From: Lactuca virosa
Lineage: Eukaryota; Streptophyta; Magnoliopsida; Asterales; Asteraceae
DNA: 64,000 nt
Assembly (NCBI GenBank): GCA_928212115.1
Contig: CAKMRJ010005523.1
Location: 107,382,914-107,446,913 of the forward strand
Reading direction: 5' to 3'
The notes beneath the pieces are model-generated. The model was not told the origin of the DNA. It did not search any database and saw nothing but the letters and a program-made list of their open reading frames with translations. The position numbers were made by a program, and so were the translations under genes. Below, piece by piece: positions 1 through 10,985 of this stretch; position 1 is the first letter of the stretch; each line of letters begins with the position of its first letter.

Positions 1-1046
1 GATCAAGTTTATCTTTCCCTGCTCCACATTCTCACTTTTTTTAGTCCCTGCAAATTCACAACATATGTGAATACCCCAACCTGTATCAAGGACCCAAGAC
101 TTAGAATGAGGTGCGTATTAGACAATATAGTGTAATATACCTGGCATGGTTGGGTTTTACTTTCCCATCCTTCAAATCTTGCTGGTACTTGGGCAGTTTC
201 GCTTCCAGTTGTGACTTTCATGGCAATAGAAGCATTCAGCCTCATTAGGCGTTAGCCGAAGGAGTGGACAAACCTTTCTTGGGTTTTGCTTGAAAGAGGA
301 AGCCTTTCAAGGGTCTTACCCTTGGTACCTTAGAAGGGTTCTTTCTCTTCTTCCCTTGCCATGCCCGATTGCCAAGGACATTGGCCGCAGTTGGAGTAGA
401 GTAGGAAGTAGTAACAAACGACTTACCCTTTAGACCATTTCGGCGGGTCTTCAAGAGTCCTTGAAGTTTGCTGAGGGTGACTTCTCCTGTTCATTGATAT
501 GTCATGCTGAATTGATCATAACACGATGGCAAGGAGTGCAAAATGATGTCTATGCTAACTCCTCAGGGAAGTTCACAATCAGCTTCAGTAACCGTCCCAT
601 ACCTTTGCATTTTCTGCATGTGGCCCCTGATGGGTTCCCATCCTCATTCGGGTTGTTATCTGAAGGAGATTATTTCATACGCTCTTGACGAGAACATTTG
701 ATGGTAGCGGTTCCATCACGTCTGGTGCATCTCAAAGGATAATAGTCCTCATAGGAACTTTTGGAGCTCGTGCTTGTCATGCGTGGCCATCATGATGACT
801 GCCCCTTTTTGTAGCATCTCTTTCATGTACCTCATATTCACCAAGCTCTTCAGGAGTCGCAGGTGCTTCGGGTACCTTCAGCTCCTGTCGAGAACATATT
901 CTTTGTTCTCCATACCGAGTGACCATCCTGATGTTTCTGATCCAATCTGTAAAGTGGACCCATCAAAGATGACTCTCCCACAAAGATTCATGAGAGAGAA
1001 GGAGCTAATAGGGTTTTGAGCCAGAAGCATTGTTATTGGAAGACAT
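1..1046 (-). pseudogene. Copia A gag, decayed and partial
   Basis: Gag would form the virus-like particle and bind element RNA. The start ATG is at 1046-1044, in the same context as the gag starts of F and C (an ATGTCT start directly after a TTTCAG tract). Reading leftward on the minus strand, stretches match F gag: the N-terminal GSxFxLMNL-type segment, the LQGLLKT segment near 450-430, and a basic GKSF...GKKRK linker around 245-430. No single frame stays open, so several small indels have broken it. The zinc-knuckle to protease junction falls near 1-240, also frame-shifted. It is cut by the window edge and is not expected to make full Gag. Confidence 0.75.
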
Positions 1047-1145
1047 CTGAAAAGAAGAGTGAATAGAATAAGATTAGATTAAGAGAGATAGTCCCTTAAC
1101 AAAACACCCAAATTAATATTAAGGACTAGGACCCAACACAATATT

Positions 1146-1185
1146 TTATAACTTAGAAGAGGGATGCCGTTAATCTAAGCTATAA
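1146..1185 (-). promoter_or_regulatory. Leader hairpin 3 of copia A
   Basis: Arms 1146-1157 and 1174-1185 pair over 12 bp, with one G.U in the RNA sense. The loop contains (minus sense) GGCATCCCTCTTC. It lies about 100 nt before the gag start. Equivalent hairpins occur in B, C and F with different stems and the same loop. The function is unknown; an RNA role in packaging or translation is an inference. Confidence 0.6.
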
Positions 1186-1423
1186 GATATTTGAAGGTAG
1201 GTGAATGACGATTCACCAATTTCCACCATGAAAACAAATATTTTAATTAGGTTTTAATTGGTTTATAAACTCTATAGATTCTTTGAGATTCATTGAACTT
1301 TCTTCAATGGCATGTTTCAATCTCGAGTGTGCCTTCAAGTTTTGTGACTAGGATGCCGAGGATCACAAAACAAGGTGTGAAGTAACCATGCAAATTACTG
1401 GTACCCTTAATGTATTACCCCTC

Positions 1424-1459
1424 ATCGATGTGTCGGTTAACCACACACGCTTCATCGAT
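1424..1459 (-). promoter_or_regulatory. Leader hairpin 2 of copia A (GGTTAACC loop)
   Basis: Arms ATCGATG (1424-1430) and CATCGAT (1453-1459) are perfectly complementary over 7 bp and enclose a 22-nt loop with the self-complementary octamer GGTTAACC. The partner hairpin is 49 nt away at 1509-1546. Confidence 0.65.
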
Positions 1460-1508
1460 ACTATGATAAACATTAAGTATCACCCTTTACCTACCTTGTT
1501 ACGTTCAA

Positions 1509-1546
1509 CGTTAGTGTGCCGGTTAACCACACACGCTCCACTAACG
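1509..1546 (-). promoter_or_regulatory. Leader hairpin 1 of copia A (GGTTAACC loop)
   Basis: Arms CGTTAGTG (1509-1516) and CACTAACG (1539-1546) pair perfectly over 8 bp around a 22-nt loop with GGTTAACC. It is the upstream member of the pair in the RNA sense. Confidence 0.65.
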
Positions 1547-2350
1547 ACTTAAATAAAGTGTAAAGTGTAATTTCATGGATTAGCACCTTATTCACCTTTT
1601 CCTAAAATAACTAAGATTGGGAATTCAATAAAGTTTAGTTACTTTAGTATTATCATTATACTTTTAATGAGGAATTTATAAGTCCTTGTCCTACCCGTTC
1701 GGCTAACGACCCTCCACCGATCAAGGAAGCGGTGGGTGAGAGGGACACCCATTAAGTTGCCATTTTTTTTTCTAGGCAACAACCTTATACCCCCTTATTA
1801 GAGCGGCTTCGTGAATAAGGCGACTAGCTGTTAAGACGACTTGATCTTATACATATATAATATTATTAAACTTATAATATTATTAAAGTATAAGGGTTGA
1901 ATTTAACTTTTTAAAATTCTAGGTGTGGAACTAAAGTTTTTAATATACTTTACATGTTCCAAAACCTGAGGGCAAGTTTTGTAAAACTTTCAAAACATTT
2001 CATTTCTCCTAACTTATGAGTTAATGGTTATTAAAAATGAAGACTCTTCATTTTTTGTAACCTATGTGTTCTTTTAATGGTTATTTATAAATGTGACTTT
2101 TGGTTATCCATAACTTAAGAACTAGTTATGGACTCCATTAAAACACATAAAGATCAAGAATTAATCTAATCAATTATTAGCACATAATTTCTATGATCTT
2201 CTAAACTCATATGTTTATGAATGTTCATATCAAAAATTTCAAGAATTGTAAGTACATATACAAAACTTGAAATTTTGATACGAGCTTTTTGAACAAAACT
2301 TCGATTTCAAGGTTTTTTTTTTTTTTGCATCAAGTATCAAATAAACAAAC

Positions 2351-2365
2351 CAGACTCTGATACCA
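2351..2365 (-). promoter_or_regulatory. Primer binding site of copia A
   Basis: On the minus strand TGGTATCAGAG follows the LTR end CCCATCA after one base. It is complementary to the 3' end of plant initiator tRNA-Met, the usual primer for copia and many gypsy elements. Confidence 0.85.
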
Positions 2366-2366
2366 T

Positions 2367-3131
2367 TGATGGGTTTTCAGCTTCTAACACTACTATGATG
2401 TACATGCAACCCTAGAAACCTTGGATCTATGTTTGACTAAGATACATGAAAATAATTATTTTTCCAAGGTTCTTATCCTAACTAGCATGGCATGGGATAC
2501 TTGAATCAAATAAAACTAGTAGAATTACTTACCTTGTAGTAGTAGTTGATTGCTTCGAGTTTGAGATCCTAGCACCAATAATGTGGATGCCTCAAATGGA
2601 AGTCACAAATCACCACAAACTTGGAAACTTGAGAGAATAGTCACAAACTTCTTGAAATCGGCCCTCTTGGTTTACACACATCAACTAGTGCAATTTCAAG
2701 AACCAAAGCCTCCTTATATAGTTGGGTGGATTAGGGTTACATCCATGTAAACCCCTAATACCCATGTCTTTTCATTTCCATGAGATCCATGGGTTAAAGC
2801 TCCATGAAGTATCCATGGACTTTCCATGCAAGCCTAGCCCATTCCAAATAAGCATTAGCCCACACTATATAAATACAAGAGCCCATATTTAATTAGTCAT
2901 ACTTTTGATCTCTAAATTAATTCTAAATTAATTATAGATCAATACTAATTAAATAATATGATTTTATATTAATAATATTAGGACTTATAATATATTAATA
3001 AATCATAACTTATACTATTCTCAAACGATTATCCATAAATTGTTCGGGTGAAGTGCAACCCAAATGGACCATGCCGGGTCGGGTCAAGTACATACCAAAT
3101 ATAGTTATGGACTTAGACACTATATCCAACA
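2367..3131 (-). repeat. 5' LTR of copia A (765 bp)
   Basis: It has TG...CA ends on the minus strand (TGTTGG at 3131, CATCA ending at 2367). It is the same length as the LTRs of F and resembles them throughout. A TATATAAG promoter box lies at 2713-2720 in the minus sense, which fits initiation of the genomic transcript within the LTR. The other LTR is outside the window. Confidence 0.85.
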
Positions 3132-3489
3132 AATGCTTCCTCATCTCTGCCTCGGATTCCCAGGTCCACTCGGAATCCTTCTGATGCCGCCACTGGACCT
3201 TGACCAAAGTCACCACCTTGTTGCGCAAGGCCTTCGTCTTCCGATATAAAATCGCCATTTTTCTCTCAATGTAATTCAGACGATCATCAATTTTAACATC
3301 ATCCAAAGGAATGACCGCTGAATCATCAGCCACACACTTTCGCAGTTGCGAAACATGGAAGGTGTTGTGAATCTGACTGAGCTCCTCAGGAAAATCCAAC
3401 CGGTAATCCACCTTGCCCACCATGGCAATCACACTAAATGGTCCAATGAATCGAGGTCCCAACTTGCCCTGCTTCCTGATGTGTATCAC
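3132..3489 (-). pseudogene. Gypsy E integrase C-terminus with chromodomain-like tail
   Basis: The minus-strand frame contains the GKLGPRFIGPF motif, then LPEELSQIHNTFHVSQLRKC and a V..VQWRHQ..SEWTWE segment, the usual end of chromodomain-bearing Ty3/gypsy integrases. The chromodomain-like tail is thought to steer integration to heterochromatin. The reading frame is ended by the inserted LTR of element A at 3131, just after the EAEMRKH segment, so the last residues of the protein are missing. Confidence 0.8.
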
Positions 3490-4370
3490 ACCTTTAGCAA
3501 AACCATGTCCCTAACCTGGAACTCCAGCTCAGATCGTCGTCAGTGTGCATAGCTCTTCTATCGGCTCTGAGCTGTGTGCAGTCTCTGTCTGACTTGTTGA
3601 ATCATCTCTGAGGTTTGGAGCACTACTTCAGTGCTCCCCATGATTCTCTGTCCTACCTCACCCGAACATATCGAGTTGCGACACCTCCTCCCATAGAGAA
3701 GCTCGAAGGGAGGTGCATCAATACTGGAGTGGTAACTGTTGGTGTATGAGAAATCCGCCAAAGGAAGGTAGGTATCCCAGCTAGCACAAAAATCAATGAC
3801 ACAAGCCCTCAGCAAATCCTATAATGTATGAATCGTATGCTAACTCTGGTCATCGGTCTGAGGGTGATAAGCAATGCTGAAGTGCAATCTTGTACCCAAC
3901 TCCTCATGACACCTCTTCCAAAACCTGGAAGTAAGGCGAACATCCCTGTCTGATATGATGGAAACCGACACCTCATGACGAGATATCACCTCTCGAACGT
4001 ATGTATCTGCCAACTTCTCTGCCAAAGCACTCTCCCGAATAACAAGGAAATAGGTACTCTTGGTCAACCTGTCGACAATCACCCAAATAATATCAAAGCC
4101 GCGAGGAGTCCGAGGTAATATCGTGATGAAATTCATAGAAATCTGCTCCCATTTCCAAACGGGAATCTCCAAGGGCTGTAGCTTGTCGTGAGGCATCTGA
4201 TGCTCGGCCTTGACTTTCCTGTAAGTCAAGCACCTCTTTACGCATCTTGTAATATCCTTCTTCATGCTGGGCCACCAATAGCTAAGTCTCAAGTCCTGGT
4301 ACATCTTGGTCGCGCCAGGATGTATAGATAGCCGACACTTGTGTGCCTCATCCATCAAAATCTGCCTCAC
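3490..4370 (-). pseudogene. Gypsy E integrase zinc finger and catalytic core
   Basis: The integrase would insert element cDNA into the genome. The frame at 4370-3840 begins with the H2C2 region (AHKCRLSIHPGATKMYQDL, then CVKRCLTYRKVK). The second cysteine of the usual C-x-x-C appears as tyrosine. The first catalytic aspartate, usually in MDF, is asparagine (MNF). The second is kept (SDRD). The codon expected for the catalytic glutamate after QTDDQS is a TAG stop near 3838. The frame resumes at 3815-3558 with LLRACVIDF-type sequence and an ELLYGRRCR motif. Protease-to-integrase order places it in Ty3/gypsy. With three lesions in the core it cannot be active. Confidence 0.85.
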
Positions 4371-4422
4371 GCCTCCAGTACCCGGAATTCATACCCCACC
4401 ACACTATGTCCACAATCCTCTG

Positions 4423-4782
4423 CTATCCCTGAAAAAGGTAGCAAACTGACCCTTTCTTCTCTTTCTTCCGGTTCTCCTCCATGATTCCCTCCGTACGTGC
4501 CTCTTTAACCATCTCCAAGATTGGGAAGGTAATCGTCACCGTCAAACACAACCCTCCATTGGGTGCACTCACCAACCTACGACTCAGTGCGTCGGCCACC
4601 ACATTGGCCTTACCTGAGTGGTACAAGATCTCACAGTCATACTCCTTGACCACGTCAAGACACCTCCTCTGCCTCATATATAGGTTCGGCTGGTCCATAA
4701 GGTATCTCAAACTCTTGTGGTCCGTATAGATGGTGCAACAGACCCCGTATAGATAATGTCTCCGGATCTTGAGGGCGAAAAC
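4423..4782 (-). pseudogene. Gypsy E RNase H, distal part
   Basis: The minus-strand sequence starts inside a conserved FALKIW-type segment at 4782. It continues with the RYLMDQPNLYMRQRR..L..V.EYDCEI..HSGKANVVADALSRR pattern that ends the RNase H of Ty3/gypsy polyproteins, followed by the spacer to integrase. The proximal half is at 38412-38587, on the far side of element B. Joining the ends reads through the same conserved motif, which supports the insertion point of B. Confidence 0.85.
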
Positions 4783-5567
4783 TGTTGGGTTTTGAGCATT
4801 CTAACACTCCTATGGTGTACATGCAACCCTAGATGCTTTGGATCTATGTTTTCTGTAATATACATACAAACTTTCAAATTCCAAAGCATCATCCTAACTA
4901 GCATACAATGGAGTATAAAGAACATGAAATACAAGTTAGATGACATACCTTTTAGTGTAGTTCGAAACCTTGGACCTTTAAGAACTTAGTGCCCCAAGTG
5001 TTGCACCTCAAATGGAATCACACAACACCACTAACAATGGAGGAACTTGAGAAGAGATTCCTTGCACACACAAAATTCGGCTAGCCCTCTTGCAACTCAA
5101 TTAGGTGCCAATTTTGGTAGCTATGAGGCTTCTTATATAATGTGACACAACTAGGGTTACACCATGTAAACCCTAATGTGAATGACTTTCCACATTCCTT
5201 AGGCTCCATGGGTTTTAACCTCCATGGAGTATCCATGGGTCACCTCATGGGTTAGCCCAACATAAAGAACTATGGATCATAAGCCCCACTTTATAAGAAG
5301 GAATGATTTACACAATCAATCCTATAGTTTAAATTAGGCTCTTTTGATCACAAAATTGATTCCAAATTAATTCTTGATCAATATAATTAAATAATATGAG
5401 TCATACTAATATATTAGAACTTATAATATATTAATAAACGATAAATAACCTCTTCTCAATTATCCATCCTTCAGATTGTTCTCGTGCCATGCAACCCAAA
5501 TAGACCATGCTACTCTCGGGTCAAGTACATACCAATTATAGTTATGGACTTAGACATTAATCCAACA
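4783..5567 (-). repeat. 3' LTR of element B (785 bp)
   Basis: Ends are TGTTGGATTA (at 5567, minus sense) and CAAAACCCAACA (at 4783). It matches the interrupted 5' LTR at 31554-38411 over its length with few differences. A TATATAAG box is present at 5132-5139 in the minus sense. Confidence 0.9.
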
Positions 5568-5580
5568 GTCTCCCACTTGG
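5568..5580 (-). other. Polypurine tract of element B
   Basis: CCAAGTGGGAGAC in the minus sense directly abuts the 3' LTR. The same tract precedes the 3' LTRs of C (30253-30265) and F (46965-46977). It primes plus-strand DNA synthesis. Confidence 0.8.
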
Positions 5581-6290
5581 ATAAGTCTAATAACTATTAT
5601 TACAAGTACGACTCCACACCCGACTAGCAATCGTAGCTCTTAAAAGCCGTTGTCGAACTCTGACCTAGCCAATGGCGCGTCCATTAGATAAGGGATCATA
5701 TATTCCTACATTCTAGATATCATATGGACTAAGACATGGATTATAATCATTCTCTCAGTCCATCTGTTGTTTCCCGATTTCCGATTTATGACGTCTGACT
5801 AATTGAACAAATCAAATCAGTCCAAGCTTGGCCAAGCACTTCGGGTGTCATCACTAAATCATCGAGGGGCCAACAGATATCACTTTTATCCACATGGGGT
5901 AAAAGGAACGGATAAACTTCAACCCAAATGCTTGCTTGTACTTACTCATCAAATTGCACACAACGATACGTTTTATAACACCAAGTTACTGGTGCGTTTA
6001 CGTATGTCAATGTGCAACCGACTTGTAACTACAACTCACATGTCTCCGTTTCAAGAATATAAGATATTATTGTCTCACAATCACTCGTGATAAAATCCAT
6101 GAAGTGATTCAGATGAGCGTGGATTGAATCCAATACTCGAATCTTATTCCAGGAGTACTCATGAACATTGTATCCAACTTGTGCTATGACTAAAACACCT
6201 CTACAGACCCATTCATGACAGTCTTGCCTCAATACCTACTTCCAAAGTATGATCGACTGGGATGGTTTGAATAACCTAGTTATTCGGGAA
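5581..6290 (-). other. 3' untranslated region of element B
   Basis: There is no coding potential. Segments align by eye with the 3' untranslated regions of C (29384-30265) and F (46138-46977): the GGGCCCCTCGATGATT-like block, the block around the Met-Ser-rich out-of-frame stretch, and the block near a CAGTCGATCAT-like motif. The conservation among families without coding suggests an RNA or cDNA-synthesis role, or recent shared descent. Confidence 0.6.
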
Positions 6291-7144
6291 ATCAAAACAT
6301 GCAAAGTGAAACACAAAAATAATACTAAACCTATATGGCCCCAAAACTTTTGAGTGCCATACTGATTACTCATTTTTCATTGTATAATGTTTCGATTTAT
6401 CAACTTAATACTTGAATTAAAACAATAGTTATGCCATGCTCCAAGCATGCACACTATGTTTGTCTATGATCCTGACTTTGTGAAATAGATCAATTGAAAA
6501 ACATTTCAATGATGCTCATTTCACAATTCCAAATCTTTATTGCAAGTGTAAGAATTCCAAATTCTTTTCACTACTAAACTATCATGTAATGCATCCTTTG
6601 TAATGTCATGGTACCAAAAGTCACATAGACTTGACCAACGATATTACAAAATTTTCCACTGGAGATTGTTGACAAAGCAATTCCAAGGAAGTGAAGTCTC
6701 AAATTCAAAGTACATTCCTTTGACCATCCTTCTTGCATTAAGTTTCCTAATCTTACACAGATTCAAAGAATAACTTCCACTTATGGAAACATTTCCATAT
6801 TCCCATTTTGACTATCACTTCTGAACAAGAGTTGCCTCTTTTCAGAATATGTCAATATGGTCCATCCATTTTTATACTTCCAACTACAAGCGACCAATCC
6901 TTGGCGAACCTTAGATTGTCCTTAATAGTTGTTAACCACTTTAGTCATATCTAGTTCTAGTTCTTTTTCCCTCTTAATGCCCTAGGCATTTGGAAAATTT
7001 AGAACCTGAGAATATTATAGCATATGCAATCGATCCTATACCCGAAGCATATAGGATGCGATTCATAATGTCTAACATAAAGACATGATACTTGATCAGC
7101 CTTTTGCTATAATATTTCTATTTGCCATGTTCTCATAATTCGAA

Positions 7145-7171
7145 TTATGAAGAGGGATGCCGTAATCATAA
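7145..7171 (-). promoter_or_regulatory. Extra leader-type hairpin in the body of B, copy 1
   Basis: Arms TTATGA and TCATAA (7145-7150, 7166-7171) enclose a 15-nt loop containing the complement of GGCATCCCTCTT. It is the same loop as leader hairpin 3 of A, B, C and F. Confidence 0.5.
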
Positions 7172-7245
7172 TCAAATTTTGAGAACGCAATTAACATTTC
7201 CATATATAGAATTTCCTTATGTTGAACCATTCCAACATAACATTC

Positions 7246-7246
<1 letters not shown>

Positions 7247-7281
<35 letters not shown>
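7247..7281. repeat. TA microsatellite
   Basis: An interrupted run of alternating T and A in the non-coding body of element B. Confidence 0.9.
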
Positions 7282-7289
<8 letters not shown>

Positions 7290-7749
7290 GACTAAATTTG
7301 ATTAAAAACTCAATCTAATCTTTTTAGATTTTGAAATGAAGTATAAATTCCTCTCCCTTAATTATAGCAAAACAACTTTCCAAACCCTGCAACTTACGAA
7401 TTCAAACTTTTGTTTTCTATAATTTACATTGCTAACTTGCAACATTCATCATATAATTGATTATGCTCCCACTAGCATAATACTCATTACTTTTACTAGC
7501 ATAACATTTATGCTCCCACTAGCTTTGACATGTACCCAGAAATCAGCTGGACTTCTAGAAATCAATACTTATTGACTTTCATTAGCAAAGTTCAGATTTA
7601 TGATACGAGATGCTTTGATAAGACTTTATCTAGGCTTCTCAAATTCATACACTTTTCCTTAGACAGCTCACATGTGTGTCTAAACAATTTTAGAACTTAC
7701 AACCATAAGTCTGAAATGTTTAGAGCTTTTCCATTTCTCACAATTCGAA

Positions 7750-7776
7750 CTATGAAGAGGGATGTCGTAATCATAA
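7750..7776 (-). promoter_or_regulatory. Extra leader-type hairpin in the body of B, copy 2
   Basis: Arms CTATGA and TCATAA (7750-7755, 7771-7776) pair with one G.U in the minus-sense RNA. The loop carries the CATCCCTCTT motif. About 40 flanking bases repeat those around 7145-7171, so the two copies arose by duplication. Confidence 0.5.
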
Positions 7777-9236
7777 TCAAATTTGAGAATGCAAATATCA
7801 CAACTGCTATCTTCTTAAAATCTACTTAGTGGAAGCGTTTCCTCACCATCATTTTCATGAATCAAAGAGAAACCTTATGACACTTAGATTTTATGGTGTA
7901 TGTGTTCCTATCCATGTGAATTTGCATAACCATAATCATAAGACAAGGTTAGCGACAAATCCGAACTCATATGGATTGAACTTGTTCAATCTTAATTTCT
8001 TGCCACCTGGCAGCAAAAGGGCCTACCATTGCTTCCAGGTTGTTATGCTAACATTTGAGAACTCATAGAACTCACATGCATAGTCAACTCTAACTGGAAT
8101 GGGGACTGAAGCAAGAATATGTCAACACGATAGGTTACAAACCTCAAGTCGTGTGCTAGTGTTTAATAATAGGATTACTCTTGATTAGTTCTTGAAACTT
8201 TCAAGATCTTTAAGACTCCCACTAACCTCTTGACATATAAGATTCACTTTGTCAAGGAACATTACTTGACAAACAAATATTCAAGAGTTAGTGCGGATTC
8301 TAATCAAGACTAACACTTCACATAATTGGTCTTACTTGGTCTTTGTTTTATCCAAAACATCATAACTTACCAATTTCAAATGTACAAGAGTAGAAAACAT
8401 TTTACTCTACATTTGATGAGTGTTATAAACCTTCTTAATTTAGTGTCACTCAAGGCATAAGCTTGGAGTATGACTCTAAGACTTGTTTTGGAACGAAGTA
8501 TGACTCATCTTCTAGATTTAACCATTTCAACAATTCACGATTCTTCTTCTTAGCCTTAGAAATGCACTAAGATGACCTTAGAGGATGTTCAGAATTATAC
8601 TTAAACTTGTTAGCATAACCATATTTACTAAACTTTAGTAAATCATGACGAATAGTCTTATCATTCTTTGTGGTGGACCTGACCAGCGCACACCCAGTGT
8701 ACCCGATCCCCTAGTCCTTCACTTGACTCACATATTCATGTGAACAAGGAATCAATCTTAATTTCCCAAAGACAAAAATTCTCATTCATCATATAATACA
8801 AGTTGTATGATTCCAAGTTCCTATTTAATTAAAACTTGGGTGATGAGAATCTTTCCTTATTTGGTAAATTATGACACTACCACAAACGAAAGAATCAAAT
8901 TCATATTCTAATATTACAATCAATGGAAACATATAAGCAACAAATTTTCACAAATGCCATTGTAAGGAAATTTTAAAAATAAGATAATTTTCAAAAATTT
9001 TCTTTATTTATAAAAATTGTGGAAAACCTTATCCTTGCAATGCAAATACAAGTGAAAATATGTTGTTATCTATTCCTAAGCAATTTATCATAACTCTAAA
9101 GTAGCAGCTCACAAGCCTGATCATCGAACCATGCAATCGAAATCCATCTCTTCGCTATCAGACTCAGTATACTCTTCCTTTAAGCTTCCTTTCATTTCTT
9201 CGATTCTTCAAAACATCAAAATGTAATTACAATACA

Positions 9237-10011
9237 TCATGTATTAAGAATCTCCAAATAGGAACTTAATAGAGTTAGACATTGGATTTTACCTGAAGTA
9301 GAGTGAAAAGTTTTGACTTTACCATCCTTGTGATCTTTAAGGTAAATATGGTAGCTTTGCAACCAATGCCCCTTCTCTTGGCAATAGAAACATATGGAAT
9401 TTTTGGGAATGGTACACGGGACTATCTCAGACTTAGCCTTTCTCTTTACCACTTGGTCAAATGACTTGACCATGGCCGATCCCTTTCCATTGGGAAGAGA
9501 AAGCTTTTCTGGACTTGAAATGTTCCCATTGTCAATGTCCATGGAAGTTTGGTGAGTAGATCTTCCAGTCAAATTTGCTTTACTAGTGCGCCAAATCATT
9601 GTTGATTCAGCAGCAACAAGCAAATATGTTAGATCAATAAGGGTCATATTGTGATCTCCCATATAGTAGTCCTTAAGGGAACCCGCTATATGACGTAGGA
9701 AGTGATTAAAGAACCTAGTCAACCGCCAACTTCCTTGAGACTTCGACACCCAACTCTCCCGGCTTGTCAATATGTAACTTCATCTCCAAGACGTGAGTAC
9801 ATACATACTTTCCTTCTTGCCAATAGGGCTTTGAGTGACCTTGAACTTGTGGGTTAGGGATAATAATTGGAGGAGGTGAAGGAAGTGAAGTTCCACTATA
9901 GCAAAAAGAAGGGATTAATCTTTCACCTTGATTGCCTTGTGGAAAATCATCTTTATAAGAAAAGTTTTTTTCAAAATATCCAGGAAGACCATAGTTGTCT
10001 GAACTAGACAT
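9237..10011 (-). pseudogene. Element B gag, frame-shifted
   Basis: The start ATG is at 10011 (protein begins MSSSDNYGLPGYF). The first frame reads about 98 codons to 9715, including HVLEMKLHIDKPGELGVEVS. The second frame covers 9770-9237. It has YYMGDHNMTLIDLTYLL and a basic linker, then a zinc knuckle CFYCQEKGHWLQSY in which the last cysteine is lost. These are features of copia Gag (UBN2-type domain plus one CCHC knuckle). One frameshift near 9740 breaks it, and the N-terminal half looks shortened compared with F gag. No pol follows. The sequence differs clearly from the gag of A, C and F, so it is another family. Confidence 0.75.
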
Positions 10012-10280
10012 TTATGAGGGAGAAATTCAAGTTTAGTTGATCTTAGTCCTTAATATAACACCCAAATGAAATATTAAGGCTAGGACCCAACACAATATTT
10101 TACAATTCGGAAGAGGGATGTCATAATCCGAATGCAAAAATATTAAGGTAGGTAAATGACGATTTACCAATTTCCACCACGAAAAAAACGAAAAATAATT
10201 TTAGGTTTTAAGTGAACTGAAACTCCTAGATCCTTTGAGATTCATTAAACTTTTCAATGACATGTTTAAATCTCGATTGT
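10012..10280 (-). other. Leader of element B, gag-proximal part
   Basis: Non-coding. It contains leader hairpin 3 (10105-10133) and ends at the target duplication ATTGT (10276-10280) made by element G. It continues at 22385 after G. Confidence 0.75.
10105..10133 (-). promoter_or_regulatory. Leader hairpin 3 of element B
   Basis: Arms ATTCGG and CCGAAT (10105-10110, 10128-10133) are perfect and enclose the CATCCCTCTT loop. It lies about 95 nt before gag. The stem differs completely from that of A, C and F, but pairing is kept. Confidence 0.6.
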
Positions 10281-10639
10281 TGTGACAACCGTCAAATTCT
10301 GGTCAAGTCAAAGTCGAACTAAGTCAACAAGTCAAACCAGTCAACTCGGTCAACCCTTGTATATTAGGGTTTACGTTATGTAACTACTGAACAATTCGCT
10401 AATTTAATGAGAAAACATCAATTGAAAAATTTGCGTGTTGGAATTTCCGTAGCCTTAACAGTGCTAAACAATGAACCAAAGCGATAAAACACTACTACAC
10501 ACTCATCGGGAGTGTGTGCGACACTAAAACATGGCTTAACGGGATTTACGAACCTTGCGTTGCGAAGCCAAACACTCAAAAAGGTCACAAAAGAAATCTT
10601 TTCAAATCTCTTTCGCTCTGACTCTTCCAAAACTCTCTA

Positions 10640-10985
10640 AGGAAGAGAAATCTCTCCAAGAATGAGAAATCTCTCCCAAATCTCTCTTTGTATGAGAAAT
10701 CTCTCCAAGAATGCGAAATATCTCCCAAATATCTCTTTGTATGAGAAATCTCTCCAAGAATGCGAAATCTCTCCCAAATCTCTCTCTGTATGAGAAATCT
10801 CTCCAAGAATGCAAAATCTCTCCCAAATCTCTCTCTGTATGAGAAATCTCTCCAAGAATGCGAAATCTCTCCCAAATCTCTCTTTGTATGAGAAATCTCT
10901 CCAAGAATGCGAAATCTCTCCCAAATCTCTCCCTGTATGAGAAATCTCTCCAAGTATGTCAAATCTCTCCCAAATCTCTCTCAAA
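10640..10985 (+). repeat. 49-bp minisatellite in the G 5' LTR
   Basis: The marker TATGAGAAATCTC recurs at 10691, 10740, 10789, 10838, 10887 and 10936, exactly 49 bp apart, with partial units at the ends. Because 49 is not a multiple of three and stops are absent, all three minus frames stay open; this is a by-product of composition, not evidence of a gene. Confidence 0.9.

Larger units (their letters stand above)
1047..2350 (-). other. Untranslated leader of copia A
   Basis: About 1.3 kb lies between the primer binding site and gag, with no coding signal. It contains three structured segments described separately (1146-1185, 1424-1459, 1509-1546) and AT-rich linkers. The same order of segments recurs in the leaders of B, C and F, so the layout is conserved although linker sequences have drifted. 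Confidence 0.75.
1..3131 (-). mobile_element. Copia element A, 5' portion (Ty1/copia)
   Basis: Read on the minus strand, this is a 5' LTR (2367-3131), a primer binding site, a long untranslated leader and the start of gag, which runs off the left edge. The leader and gag resemble those of elements C and F in this window. The LTR starts TGTTGG and ends CCCATCA. The element entered the integrase end of gypsy element E, because E coding sequence resumes at 3132. The other LTR and the target duplication lie outside the window. The family is Ty1/copia by similarity to F, whose pol shows the copia order (integrase before reverse transcriptase). Confidence 0.9.
6291..9236 (-). other. Non-coding body of element B where pol is expected
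   Basis: Nearly 3 kb of AT-rich sequence has only short scattered frames and no recognisable protease, integrase, reverse transcriptase or RNase H motif on either strand. It includes a TA microsatellite (about 7247-7281), repeated tracts such as CTCCCACTAGC (7464, 7514), and two extra copies of the GGCATCCCTCTTC hairpin (7145-7171 and 7750-7776). It appears to replace pol rather than to be decayed pol. Confidence 0.65.
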
